Of a stretch of DNA of 8,935 bases, positions 1 through 7,576 are shown one piece after another. The notes beneath the pieces were generated by a model that saw nothing but the letters and a program-made list of their open reading frames with translations, made no database searches and was not told the DNA's origin. Position numbers and translations under genes: made by a program. Positions within the stretch are counted from its first letter, which is position 1. Each line of letters opens with the position of its first letter. Source of the DNA: Planctomycetaceae bacterium (lineage in GTDB: Bacteria; Planctomycetota; Planctomycetia; Isosphaerales; Isosphaeraceae); NCBI GenBank assembly GCA_019232645.1, contig JAFANO010000693.1, forward strand, positions 1 to 8,935. Direction: 5' to 3'.

Positions 1-944
1 AGTTGCGGCTCCTGCCGGCCGACTGGGTGCACGTCGCCTTGATCACGCTGGTGGGTGTCGGGATCGTCTCTGCCGCGCTCACCCCCGCGGGGGCGATCCT
101 CCGGAGCGTCCCGACCTACGGCAAGTCCGCTGTCCTCGCGTACTGGACCGTGCTCGCGTTCGCCCTGATCGGGTTCACCATGCTGCTGACGCGCGACCGG
201 GCCGTGAAGGCCGCCGGTGCGCATGCGGCCGAACCATCCCCGCCGGCCGCCCAGGTGACTTCGGAGGAGGGAGAGGAGACGGAGGACGTGAACGCGCCGT
301 TCACCGGGGCGGAATGGCAGCGGATCCTCGTCATCCTGATCGTCGCGATCTTCTCAATCGTCTTCTGGATGGGCTTCGAGCAGGCAGGAGGGACGTTCAC
401 CCTCTTCGCCGACCAGAAGACGGAACGGGTCCTCTTCGGCCACGACTTCCCGGCGTCGTGGTATCAGTCGGTCAATCCGCTGCTGATCTTCATCCTGGCG
501 CCGCTGTTCTCGATCCTCTGGACGAGGCTCGACCGCACGAGGCTCGGGCTGACCTCGACGGCCAAGATGGGGGTGGGCCTGATCCTCCTGGGCCTGGGGT
601 TCGTGATCATGGCGCAGGCCGAGCGCGCGGCCTCGACCGACGGCAAGGTCGGCCCGTCCTGGCTGGCGGCCGTCTACCTGCTGAATACCCTGGGAGAGCT
701 CTGCCTATCGCCGATCGGCCTGTCGCTGGTCAACAAACTCGCACCGGCGCGGGTGGCCTCGCTCATGATGGCGATCTGGTTCCTTTCCACAGCCATCGCC
801 AACTACCTCGCCGGCAAGCTGGAATCGCTCGTCGAGGGCCGGTTCGACTTCTGGGGTTTCCTGATCTTAACCTCGATCGTGCCGGGCGTGATCCTGCTGG
901 CCCTGACGCCGGTGCTCAAGAAGATGGGGCATGGGCGGCTCTGA
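1..944 (+). CDS. POT/PTR-family proton-coupled peptide transporter, C-terminal part (5' end cut by window)
   Basis: This encodes the C-terminal 313 codons of a POT (PTR2) family secondary transporter, which brings di- and tripeptides across the inner membrane with protons. Seen: a run of hydrophobic segments and two family hallmarks. The first is the TM7-type motif FWMGFEQAGGTFTLFAD at about residues 121-137 of the visible part, including the conserved Glu. The second is GELCLSPIGLSLVNKLAP at about 231-248, typical of the TM10 region. The first whole codon is at position 3 (TTG), but the frame is open to the window edge. Bacterial POT proteins run to about 450-550 residues, so the N-terminal half, with its ExxER motif, must lie to the left. 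Residues about 64-100 form a hydrophilic, Ala/Pro- then Glu-rich linker between two membrane segments. The stop is TGA at 942. The exported peptidase gene follows after 133 bp. Substrate is inferred from family only. Confidence 0.9.
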   Translation, partial: LRLLPADWVHVALITLVGVGIVSAALTPAGAILRSVPTYGKSAVLAYWTVLAFALIGFTMLLTRDRAVKAAGAHAAEPSPPAAQVTSEEGEETEDVNAPFTGAEWQRILVILIVAIFSIVFWMGFEQAGGTFTLFADQKTERVLFGHDFPASWYQSVNPLLIFILAPLFSILWTRLDRTRLGLTSTAKMGVGLILLGLGFVIMAQAERAASTDGKVGPSWLAAVYLLNTLGELCLSPIGLSLVNKLAPARVASLMMAIWFLSTAIANYLAGKLESLVEGRFDFWGFLILTSIVPGVILLALTPVLKKMGHGRL

Positions 945-971
945 AGACCCGAGCGGGATGGCAGGCGACGG

Positions 972-1000
972 GGGCGAGGGGGGATCCGGGCCGCTCGCCC
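972..1000 (+). terminator. Weak GC-rich hairpin after the transporter gene
   Basis: GGGCGAG at 972-978 is the exact reverse complement of CTCGCCC at 994-1000, giving a 7-bp stem with a 15-nt loop, 28 bp after the transporter stop. No T-run follows, so it is not a standard intrinsic terminator. In DNA this G+C-rich a stem of this size can arise by chance, so I hold it only as a possibility. It would matter for whether the transporter and the peptidase are one transcript. Confidence 0.2.
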
Positions 1001-1060
1001 GCCCTCCGGACTTCCATCATCCGCGATTTCCGATGCGTCGGCGGGCACGGGCTCATCCCG

Positions 1061-1068
1061 AGAAGGGG
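1061..1068 (+). promoter_or_regulatory. Ribosome binding site deciding the peptidase start
   Basis: AGAAGGGG ends 9 nt before the ATG at 1078. This purine-rich Shine-Dalgarno-like site, together with the signal peptide that starts exactly there, selects 1078 over the in-frame ATG at 931 that lies inside the preceding gene. Confidence 0.6.
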
Positions 1069-1077
1069 ACTTTCGCG

Positions 1078-3126
1078 ATGCGCATCCTCTGGGGCTTGCT
1101 GCTGGTGATCACCCTGGCCGCCCCGCTGCTGGCGGCGGGCCGAGCGATGACGATCGACGACTTGCTCGCGGTCAAGGGGGTCTCCGACCCGCAGGTCTCG
1201 CCCGACGGGCGGTGGGTCGTCTACGTCGTCTCCGAGCTCGACCGGGCGACGGACAAGACGAACAGCGACCTCTGGCTGGTCCCGCTGGCCGGGGGCGAGC
1301 CCAGACGCCTGACCACGGCGACGGGTGCCGACAACCACCCGCGCTGGAGCCCCGACGGCAAGACGATCGCCTTCACCTCGAACCGGGGCGGCTCGACGCA
1401 GGTCTGGCTCCTGCCCTTCGACGTCGGCGAGGCCCGGCAGTTGACCCGGCTGCCGATCGACGTCTCCGGGCCGATCTGGTCGCCCAAGGGGGACCGGATC
1501 GCGTTCGTCGCCGAGGTCTACCCCGCCAAGAGCCCCGAGGAGACCGCCGCCAAGGACAAGGAGAAGGAGGCCTCCAAGAGCAAGGCGCGGGTCTTCGACC
1601 GCCTGATGATCCGCCACTGGGACGCCTGGGACGAGGGCAAGCGGAAGCACCTGTTCGTCGCCGACGTCTCGACCGGCGAGGCGAAGGACCTGACCCCCAA
1701 GCTGGAGGTGAATACCCCCCCTGCCCCGTTCGGCGGCTCGAGCGACTACGCCTTCGCGCCCGACGGCGCGGAGCTGGCTTTCACCGCCGAGCCAATCGAG
1801 GACCCGGCCTGGTCGACCAATACCGACATCTGGACCGCCCCTGTCGGGGGGGGCGAGCCCAAGAACCTGACCGTTGAGAACAAGGGGGCCGACGCCCAGC
1901 CCGCCTATTCACCCGACGGGACGAGGATCGCCTACGTCAGCCAGGCCCGCGCCGGGTTCGAGTCGGACCTCTGGGTCTTGAAGGTCCGCGACCGCGAGAC
2001 CGGGACGACGATCGACGTCAGCTCGCACCTCGACCGCCCCGTGCAGTCGTTCGTCTGGAAGGACGCGAACGCGTTGCGGGCGGTGATCGACAGCAAGGGG
2101 ACCGAGCCGATCGTCACGTTGGGCGTGCCCCGCGAGGGGCACGACGCGACGGCCAGGCAGGTCGTCGGCGGGGGCGTCAATACGTCGGTCCAGGTCGCGC
2201 CCGGCGGCCAATCGATGGTCTTCGTCCGGGGCAGCGCGCGGCGGCCCTGCGAGGTCTTCCGCTGGCACGAGGGGGACGCGAAGCCGACCCCGCTGACCCG
2301 GCACAACGCCCCCCTGCTCGACGCCCTCGACCTGAACGAGGCCGAGGGCTTCACCTTCGAAGGAGCCGATCGCCAACCAGTCGCGGGTTGGCTGATCCGG
2401 CCTCCGGGGTTCGAGTCGGGGAAGAAATACCCGGTCGTCTTCCTGATCCACGGCGGTCCGCAGGGGGCCTGGCATGACGAGTGGCATAACCGCTGGAATT
2501 ATCAGATGTTCGCGGCCCCCGGCTATGCCGTGGTCGCGATCAACCCGCGGGGCTCGACCGGCTACGGCCAGGAGTTCACCGACCAGATCAGCCGGGACTG
2601 GACCGGGCGGGTCTACGAGGACCTGATGAAGGGGCTCGATCATGTCTTGGAGACTTACCCCTTCCTCGACGGGTCGCGGGTGGCGGCGGCGGGGGGCTCT
2701 TACGGCGGCTTCATGGTCAACTGGATCGCCGGCCACACCGACCGCTTCGCCGCGCTGATCAGCCACGCCGGGGTCTTCGACCTGACCAGCAAGTACGGCA
2801 CGACCGAGGAGCTCTGGTTCCCCGAGTGGGAGTTCGGCGGCCCGCCCTGGGAGCGTCCCGAGCACTACCGCGAGCGGTCGCCGAGCCAGTTCGTCCTCAA
2901 CTTCAAGACGCCGACGCTGGTCATCCACGGGGCGCTCGACTTCCGGGTCCCCGACGCGCAGGGGCTGGGCATGTTCACCGCGCTCCAGCGACGGGGCGTC
3001 CCGAGCCGTTACCTCTTCTTCCCCGACGAGGGCCACTGGATCGTCAAGCCCGCCAACCGCGTCGTCTGGTGGCGCGAGGTCCAGGACTGGCTGGCGCGAT
3101 ACCTGAAACCCGCCGAGCACCGATGA
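1078..3126 (+). CDS. Exported S9-family serine peptidase (dipeptidyl/acylaminoacyl peptidase type)
   Basis: This 682-residue protein is a prolyl-oligopeptidase-clan enzyme that would cut short peptides from the N-terminus of oligopeptides. Seen: a signal peptide at residues 1-21 (one Arg, then a Leu/Ile/Ala-rich core ending LLAAG), so it probably acts outside the cytoplasm. Next come PD40/WD40-like propeller repeats with SPDG-type motifs near residues 41, 91, 135, 227 and 278. A Lys/Glu-rich insert lies at about 151-169, followed by a RHWDAWDEGKRKH segment common in this subfamily. The C-terminal alpha/beta-hydrolase domain starts around 440, with HGGP at 458-461. The nucleophile elbow GGSYGG holds Ser541, and the other expected triad members are Asp621 (GALDFRVP) and His653 (DEGHW). 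The domain set is complete. The ATG at 1078 is chosen for its RBS and signal peptide; the frame is open back to 931, which gives an unlikely Arg/Pro-rich extension. The exact S9 subfamily (S9B or S9C) is not resolved. Confidence 0.93.
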   Translation: MRILWGLLLVITLAAPLLAAGRAMTIDDLLAVKGVSDPQVSPDGRWVVYVVSELDRATDKTNSDLWLVPLAGGEPRRLTTATGADNHPRWSPDGKTIAFTSNRGGSTQVWLLPFDVGEARQLTRLPIDVSGPIWSPKGDRIAFVAEVYPAKSPEETAAKDKEKEASKSKARVFDRLMIRHWDAWDEGKRKHLFVADVSTGEAKDLTPKLEVNTPPAPFGGSSDYAFAPDGAELAFTAEPIEDPAWSTNTDIWTAPVGGGEPKNLTVENKGADAQPAYSPDGTRIAYVSQARAGFESDLWVLKVRDRETGTTIDVSSHLDRPVQSFVWKDANALRAVIDSKGTEPIVTLGVPREGHDATARQVVGGGVNTSVQVAPGGQSMVFVRGSARRPCEVFRWHEGDAKPTPLTRHNAPLLDALDLNEAEGFTFEGADRQPVAGWLIRPPGFESGKKYPVVFLIHGGPQGAWHDEWHNRWNYQMFAAPGYAVVAINPRGSTGYGQEFTDQISRDWTGRVYEDLMKGLDHVLETYPFLDGSRVAAAGGSYGGFMVNWIAGHTDRFAALISHAGVFDLTSKYGTTEELWFPEWEFGGPPWERPEHYRERSPSQFVLNFKTPTLVIHGALDFRVPDAQGLGMFTALQRRGVPSRYLFFPDEGHWIVKPANRVVWWREVQDWLARYLKPAEHR

Positions 3127-3485
3127 CCCGCCCCTCGGCGCCCACCTTCCGGCTCGGGACCATCCTCCGCCGTCGGTGCCCGAGATGCGGCGAGGGGTCG
3201 ATCTTCCACGCCCCGCTGGCGATGAACGAGGAGTGCCCCGTCTGTCACCTCCACTACGGGCGGGGCGAGCCGGGCTATTTCACCGGCGCGATGTACTTCA
3301 GCTATGCCCTGGCGATCCCCCTGATCGCGCTGCTGACCCTGATCGAGAACCTCTTCCTGCCCGGCTGGAGCCTGCTCCGGCTGGTGGGCCTGGCGACGGC
3401 GATCTGCGTCCCCCTGATTCCCTGGATCTGGCAATATTCGCGAGTGATCTGGATCCATTTCGACCAATATTTCGACCCGGAATAA
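3123..3485 (+). CDS. DUF983 zinc-ribbon membrane protein
   Basis: This small 120-residue protein matches the DUF983 family in layout. A zinc-ribbon-like pair of motifs, CPRCG (Cys19, Cys22) and CPVCH (Cys38, Cys41), is followed by a short turn and two membrane segments at about 53-78 and 83-105. The tail is short and aromatic (WIHFDQYFDPE). The family is widespread in bacteria and has no firmly established biochemical role, so I assign none. The ATG at 3123 overlaps the peptidase stop (ATGA), so it is probably translationally coupled and on the same mRNA. The first residues are basic, as expected for a cytoplasmic N-terminus. The gene ends at TAA 3483-3485, inside an abrupt AT-rich island, and faces the convergent ppk1. 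Confidence 0.88.
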   Translation: MTRPSAPTFRLGTILRRRCPRCGEGSIFHAPLAMNEECPVCHLHYGRGEPGYFTGAMYFSYALAIPLIALLTLIENLFLPGWSLLRLVGLATAICVPLIPWIWQYSRVIWIHFDQYFDPE

Positions 3486-3519
3486 TAATAACACATGCAC
3501 TTTTAATTCTGATTTTTTA

Positions 3520-3549
3520 ATTTCAAATTTGTGATCTCAAATTTGAAAT
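3520..3549. repeat. Perfect AT-rich inverted repeat between convergent genes (possible bidirectional transcription stop)
   Basis: ATTTCAAATTTG at 3520-3531 pairs perfectly with CAAATTTGAAAT at 3538-3549, a 12-bp stem around a 6-nt loop. It lies 35 bp after the DUF983 stop and about 100 bp after the ppk1 stop on the other strand. The surrounding 3481-3549 stretch has only 13 G/C in 69 bases, against about two-thirds elsewhere. A T-run (3513-3518) precedes it on the + strand, but none follows the stem on either strand. It therefore lacks the form of a classical intrinsic terminator. Its position still suggests a role in ending the two converging transcripts; a protein-binding site is the alternative. 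Confidence 0.55.
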
Positions 3550-3652
3550 CCGGGAGGGGTGCACGCAATCTCCGGGATGCAGAGGAGTTGCCTTGCGGAT
3601 GGCCCGCGTGCCGCCGGATGACCCCGGGCGATCCCGAGCCGATCCGCTCCGC

Positions 3653-5800
3653 TCAGGGCGACTGCGGGAAGATCGCGCGGAACGAGCGTCTCTGTCGGGT
3701 CAGCTCCATGAGCGTCTTGTGGCTCCCGTCTCGCGCGGACCCGACGGCGTCTTCCGGAGGGGTGCGCTGACGGTAGGAGCCGTCGGGCAGCATGTCCCAG
3801 GCGAGGCGATGGTCCTGGAGGTTGACGCTGAGGATCTCCCAGAGGCGTTCCTTCAACGGCCGGGGCTCGATCGGGGCGATGGCCTCGACGCGCTCCGAGA
3901 GGTTGCGGTACATCCAGTCGGCCGAGCCGATGAAGTAATCACCGTCGAGCGGGTTGGGCTCGCCGTTGGCGAAGTAATAGATCCGCGAGTGTTCCAGGAA
4001 CCGGCCGATGATGGACGTGATCCGGACGTTCTCCGTGAGGTCCTTGACGCCGGGTCGGAGGCAGGAGAATCCCCGGATGATCAAGTCGACCTCGATCCCC
4101 GCCCGGGAGGCCTCGCAGATCGCCTCGCACATCGTCGGGTCTTCGAGCTGATTCATCTTGGCGATGATCCGCGCCGGGCGGCCCTCCCGGGCGTGCGCGA
4201 TCTCGCGCCGGATCAGCGCCAGGAACCGACGGCGCATGTTGATCGGGGCGGCCAAGAGCTTCTGGAAGTCGTCCTTCCGCGATTGGCCCGTCAGGTAATG
4301 GAACAGGTGGACGACGTCGGTGGTCAGGACCGGGTCGCAGGTGAACAGGCCCAGGTCGGTGTAGAGCCGGGCCGTCTTGATGTGGTAGTTGCCCGTCCCG
4401 ATGTGGGCGTAGCAGCGCAGGCCGTCGGACTCCCGGCGCACGACGAGGGCGAGCTTGCTGTGGGTCTTCAGGCCCACGACCCCGTAGACGACGTGCGCGC
4501 CGATGCGCTCGAGCTGCTTCGCCCAGTAGAGGTTGCGCGCCTCGTCGAAGCGTGCCATGATCTCGATGACGCAGGCGACCTGCTTGCCGTTCTCGGCGGC
4601 GCGGATCAGTGAGCGCACGAAGGGCGTGTCGTCGCCGACCCGATAGACCGTCATCTTGATCGCGAGGACGCAGGGGTCTTCGGCCGCCGACCGGATGAAC
4701 CGCTCGACGCTCGCTTCGAAGCTCTCGTACGGGTGATGGACCAGGAAGTCGCCCGAGCGGATCAACGCGAAGAGGTCGGCGTCCTCGTCGGCGAGGGCCG
4801 CCGGGACCACGGGCGTCCAGGGCTCATCCCGCAACTCCGGGATCGGCAGCGACGCGATCGCCATGAGGCCGGTGTAATCCAGCTCTCCCGACAGCTCGTA
4901 CACGTCCGTCTCGCCCAGCTCGAACTTCTGCATCAGGAGGTCGCGGATCCAGGGGTTGGGATTAGGCCCGAGCTCGAGCCGCACGACCGCCTCGAATTTC
5001 CGCTGGCGGAGTTCCTCCTCGACCACCTCGCGGAGGTCGTCCATGTCGTCGTCGGCCAGGTCGACCTCGGCGTCGCGCGTGATGCGAAAGGCCGTCGCCT
5101 CGACGATCTCCAGCCCGGGGAACAGCTCGTGCAAGTTGTTCAGGATCATGTCGCGCAGGCGGACGAAGCAAGAACCCGGGTTGTCCCCGTCCGGCTCCAG
5201 CGCGATCCATTGCGCCAGAGCGTTCGGGACTTTCACGCGGGCGAACAGCGTCTCTTCGGAGTCGGGCCGGCGGAGGAGCACGCCGAATGAGGTCGAGAGG
5301 TTCGACAGGTAGGGGAACGGGTGGCCGGGGTCCATGGCGAGGGGTGTCAGCATCGGGAACACGTTGGCCATGAAGAACCGGTTGGCCGCCTGCCTCTGCG
5401 CCTCGGTCAGTTGATCCCAGGACAGGAGGTGGATCCGATGATCCGCCAGGGCCGGCCGCAATACGTGATTGAAGCACTCGGCCTGCTGCTCGAGCATCTC
5501 CAGGACCCGGCGGCGGATCTCGGCGCGCTTCCCGCCCGAGATCTCGTGATTGCCAGTACGCGCCGACTTGCCGGCGCCCGCCTGACGCCGCAGGAGGTCG
5601 ATACGCTTCATGAAGAACTCGTCGAGGTTCGACGTGAAGATCGCCAGGAATTTCAGGCGCTCGAGCAAAGGTGTCCGCGGGTCCATCGCCTCGTGGAGCA
5701 CGCGACGGTTGAACTCGAGCCAGCCGAAATCCCGATCCATGAACGCCGCCGTCCAGGAAGGTGCGTCCCCGATCCTCGGCAACGGTTGAACCTGTGTCAT
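3653..5800 (-). CDS. ppk1: Polyphosphate kinase 1
   Basis: PPK1 reversibly transfers the gamma-phosphate of ATP onto inorganic polyphosphate, for phosphate and energy storage. The 715-residue length is normal for the family, and all main regions are present. The N-terminal domain includes FTSNLDEFFMKRI, with Asn58 matching the nucleotide-binding Asn of characterised PPKs. The middle head domain has the PMLTPLAMDPGHPFPYLSNLS stretch near 149-169. The two phospholipase-D-like catalytic domains carry Arg387 and Arg417 (Mg/phosphate-binding positions), the expected phosphorylated His447 in GLKTHSKLAL, HIGTGNYH at 466-473, and the second conserved His604 in FLEHSRIYYFANG. The ATG at 5800 is supported by GGAGGG 9 nt upstream; a later Met21 is less likely. 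The gene converges on the DUF983 gene, and the 279-bp gap from the exporter upstream suggests its own promoter. No adjacent exopolyphosphatase or phosphate-transport gene is in view. Nothing looks degraded. Confidence 0.97.
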   Translation of the reverse strand: MTQVQPLPRIGDAPSWTAAFMDRDFGWLEFNRRVLHEAMDPRTPLLERLKFLAIFTSNLDEFFMKRIDLLRRQAGAGKSARTGNHEISGGKRAEIRRRVLEMLEQQAECFNHVLRPALADHRIHLLSWDQLTEAQRQAANRFFMANVFPMLTPLAMDPGHPFPYLSNLSTSFGVLLRRPDSEETLFARVKVPNALAQWIALEPDGDNPGSCFVRLRDMILNNLHELFPGLEIVEATAFRITRDAEVDLADDDMDDLREVVEEELRQRKFEAVVRLELGPNPNPWIRDLLMQKFELGETDVYELSGELDYTGLMAIASLPIPELRDEPWTPVVPAALADEDADLFALIRSGDFLVHHPYESFEASVERFIRSAAEDPCVLAIKMTVYRVGDDTPFVRSLIRAAENGKQVACVIEIMARFDEARNLYWAKQLERIGAHVVYGVVGLKTHSKLALVVRRESDGLRCYAHIGTGNYHIKTARLYTDLGLFTCDPVLTTDVVHLFHYLTGQSRKDDFQKLLAAPINMRRRFLALIRREIAHAREGRPARIIAKMNQLEDPTMCEAICEASRAGIEVDLIIRGFSCLRPGVKDLTENVRITSIIGRFLEHSRIYYFANGEPNPLDGDYFIGSADWMYRNLSERVEAIAPIEPRPLKERLWEILSVNLQDHRLAWDMLPDGSYRQRTPPEDAVGSARDGSHKTLMELTRQRRSFRAIFPQSP

Positions 5801-5809
5801 GGGATCTCG

Positions 5810-5815
5810 CCCTCC
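5810..5815 (-). promoter_or_regulatory. ppk1: ppk1 ribosome binding site
   Basis: On the minus strand GGAGGG ends 9 nt before the ATG at 5800-5798. It is a near-consensus Shine-Dalgarno sequence and fixes the first in-frame ATG as the start. Confidence 0.65.
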
Positions 5816-5963
5816 GATCGAGTGGCCTGCTCGTCTACGTGCCGCCGCGTCGGCCGGCGCACCTCGGACGACCCAGTCGGATCGCTCCGGACCATCTGGA
5901 CCGGCGTCTTCGCGGACATGTCCCCGATCTTTCGTGAATTATGGTGAGGGGGGCGAGATCGGT

Positions 5964-6005
5964 GCAATCACGAACTCAGGAACGTAGGATCCGCGGTGTG
6001 ATTGC
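5964..6005. repeat. 8-bp spaced inverted repeat in the exporter-ppk1 gap
   Basis: GCAATCAC at 5964-5971 is the exact reverse complement of GTGATTGC at 5998-6005, with 26 bp between the arms. A second pair, CCGATCT (5924-5930) and AGATCGG (5956-5962), lies beside it toward ppk1. A purine tract of alternating GA (6014-6027) follows on the other side. The arms lie 160-210 bp upstream of the ppk1 ATG and just after the exporter stop, so they could be an operator for ppk1, part of the exporter's 3' end, or chance. The rest of 5801-6079 holds no gene that I can support and no obvious promoter boxes. Confidence 0.25.
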
Positions 6006-6079
6006 GCCCTCGTGAGGAGAGAGAGGGTCTCTTGTGCCGTCGGCATTCATCCAGATCAATGGAGAGATCATCCGTCACC

Positions 6080-7477
6080 TCACGACCCTCCCGTACCCGC
6101 GCCCTCGGGCCGCCCCGCCTGGTGGAGCGATCCAAGCCGACGGACGGGCGGCCAGATCAGCGCCACGGCGAGGACCACCAGGATCGTGCCGATCCCGCCG
6201 GCGACGACCGACACGACCGGCCCGACGAGCTGGGCGGTCAGCCCCGACTCGAAGCCGCCCAGTTCGTTCGAGGAGCCGATGAAGATGGCGTTGACTGCCG
6301 AGACGCGGCCGCGCATCGAGTCGGGGGTGAGCAACTGGACGAGCGTGGCCCGGACCACGACGCTGATGTTGTCCAGGGCGCCGGTCAGCAGCAGCATGGC
6401 GAACGACAGCCGCGCGTCGCGCGACAGGCCGAAGACGATCGTCGCGGCGCCGAAGCCGGCCACCGCCCAGAGCAGCGTCGGCCCGGCGTGGCGGAGCGGT
6501 GGCCGATGCGCCAGCGTCATCGCCATCAGGGACGCCCCGATCGAGGGGGCGGCGCGGAGCCAGCCCAGCCCGACCGGGCCGACCCGCAAGATGTCCTCGG
6601 CGAAGATCGGCAGCAGCGCCGTCGCGCCCCCCAGGAGCACGGCGAACAGGTCGAGCGTGATCGTCGCCAGGATCAGCTCGGTCCGCCAGACGAAGGAGAT
6701 CCCCGCCAGCAGCGCGCCGAGCGTCACCGGCTCGGACGCTCGGGGTGTCGGGGCTACCCGGATCGGCAGGATCAGGACGATGATGAGGGCCGAGCCGATC
6801 GCGTCGAGCAGGTAGGCCCACATCGCGCCGCCAGTCCGGGCGATCACCAGCCCCCCCAGCGCCGGTCCGACCATCGCGGCGACCTGCCAGCCGCCGCTGT
6901 TCCAGGTCACGGCGCCGGCCAGCAGCTCGACCGGCACCAGTTGTGGCAGCAGCGCCCATCGCGCCGGCATGAGGACGGCATGGGCGGTCCCGGTCAGCAG
7001 CAGGCAGCCGTAGACGAGCGGCACCGGACCCCGGGCCGCCGACAGCGCCGCCAGGCCCAGCGATGCCAGCGCCCTTAACCCCTGCGCGGCCAGCAGTTGC
7101 CGCTTGCTGCCGTGGCGGTCGGCGGCGTGACCCGCCGGCAACGCCAGGAGCAAGACCGGCACGAACTGGACCAGGCCGACCAGCCCCAGGGCCCACGCAG
7201 AGCGGGTGCGCCGGTAGAGCTCCCAGCCGACGGCGACCCCCTGCATTTGCTTGCCGATGGTGAAGACCATCATGGCCAGCAGGAACCGGCGGTAATCGCC
7301 CAGCCGGAGCGCGGCGTAGGGGTCGTGGCCGAAGGCCTCGGACCGGGACGGGCCATGCCAGATATCCAGGTCGGTCCGCGAGCCAGATCTCTCCGGGTCG
7401 AGTCGAGCCATCGGTCGGGGATCCCTGGGGACTCGAGAAAGCGTTGATCGGGGAGGACCCTCGAGCCGATCCCTCAT
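6080..7477 (-). CDS. Major facilitator superfamily exporter (EntS/MFS_3-like)
   Basis: This is a 465-residue integral inner-membrane protein with about 12 hydrophobic segments, the usual MFS size. Seen: the family's loop 2-3 motif A as GHAADRHGSKRQ at residues 116-127, and the TM1 region FLLAMMVFTIGKQMQGVAVGWELY, which recalls the EntS-like/MFS_3 exporters. A repeated helix pattern follows, with a central loop near the APTPRASEPVT segment. Family members export siderophores, drugs or other small molecules; the substrate here is unknown. The start is uncertain. The ATG at 7477 has GAGGAG 11 nt upstream and gives an unusually long hydrophilic N-terminus of about 60 residues before TM1. A second in-frame ATG at 7411 (MARLDPERSG) would shorten it by 22 residues but has a weaker RBS; a GTG at 7486 is also possible. 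The gene is divergent from the haloperoxidase-like gene and in tandem with ppk1, with a gap too long to assume an operon. Confidence 0.88.
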   Translation of the reverse strand: MRDRLEGPPRSTLSRVPRDPRPMARLDPERSGSRTDLDIWHGPSRSEAFGHDPYAALRLGDYRRFLLAMMVFTIGKQMQGVAVGWELYRRTRSAWALGLVGLVQFVPVLLLALPAGHAADRHGSKRQLLAAQGLRALASLGLAALSAARGPVPLVYGCLLLTGTAHAVLMPARWALLPQLVPVELLAGAVTWNSGGWQVAAMVGPALGGLVIARTGGAMWAYLLDAIGSALIIVLILPIRVAPTPRASEPVTLGALLAGISFVWRTELILATITLDLFAVLLGGATALLPIFAEDILRVGPVGLGWLRAAPSIGASLMAMTLAHRPPLRHAGPTLLWAVAGFGAATIVFGLSRDARLSFAMLLLTGALDNISVVVRATLVQLLTPDSMRGRVSAVNAIFIGSSNELGGFESGLTAQLVGPVVSVVAGGIGTILVVLAVALIWPPVRRLGSLHQAGRPEGAGTGGS

Positions 7478-7576
7478 GCAGGACACGGCTCCTCAGGAGG
7501 ATGACCTTCCCCAGGCAATTTGTGAAACGCTGAAATGATTTCGACGAGCATCGCGTCTTAATTTGTTTAAACAATC
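7478..7576. promoter_or_regulatory. Shared divergent upstream region of the MFS exporter and haloperoxidase-like gene
   Basis: These 99 bp separate two divergent starts, so both promoters must lie here or inside the opposite gene. On the left is the exporter's likely RBS (GAGGAG on the minus strand, 7494-7489), which sits within CTCCTCAGGAG, an 11-nt symmetrical sequence. The right side is distinctly A+T-richer than the genes. It holds GAAATGATTTC (7532-7542), symmetrical about one base, a repeated AATTTGT (7517-7523 and 7560-7566), and the palindrome at 7563-7574. I could not fit convincing -35/-10 boxes on either strand. The clustered symmetrical elements hint at regulator binding, which is inference. 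Confidence 0.45.
7563..7574. repeat. 12-bp perfect palindrome next to a start codon
   Basis: TTGTTTAAACAA reads the same on both strands and ends two bases before the ATG at 7577. It occupies the place where a Shine-Dalgarno sequence would be expected, and no purine-rich site is present there. It could be an operator overlapping the translation start region, or an AT-rich unstructured leader that helps SD-independent initiation. Confidence 0.5.

Noticed and set aside
931..1077. In-frame N-terminal extension of the S9 peptidase from the ATG at 931
   Set aside because: It would begin inside the transporter gene, gives a Gly/Arg/Pro-rich low-complexity stretch, and would bury the signal peptide that starts cleanly at 1078 behind a good RBS.
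1909..3120. Long open frame (403 codons) antisense to the S9 peptidase
   Set aside because: The product is Arg/Pro/Gly/Asp-rich without domain motifs, a typical artefact of GC-rich codon bias opposite a real gene with a complete catalytic triad.
3550..3652. Possible ppk1 intrinsic terminator in the GC-rich half of the convergent gap
   Set aside because: I found only short repeats such as CGATCC twice and a CCCGGG; there was no stable stem followed by a U-run on the minus strand.
3593..4612. Long + strand open frame opposite ppk1
   Set aside because: Its sequence is the low-complexity mirror of ppk1 codons, while the minus-strand frame has every PPK1 hallmark.
6002..7078. 358-codon + strand frame, and a 499-codon minus-strand frame at 6075-7574, over the MFS gene
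   Set aside because: Both are hydrophilic and Arg/Gln/Gly- or Arg/Ala/Pro-rich with no domain signature. The frame ending at 6080 has 12 membrane segments and the MFS loop motif.
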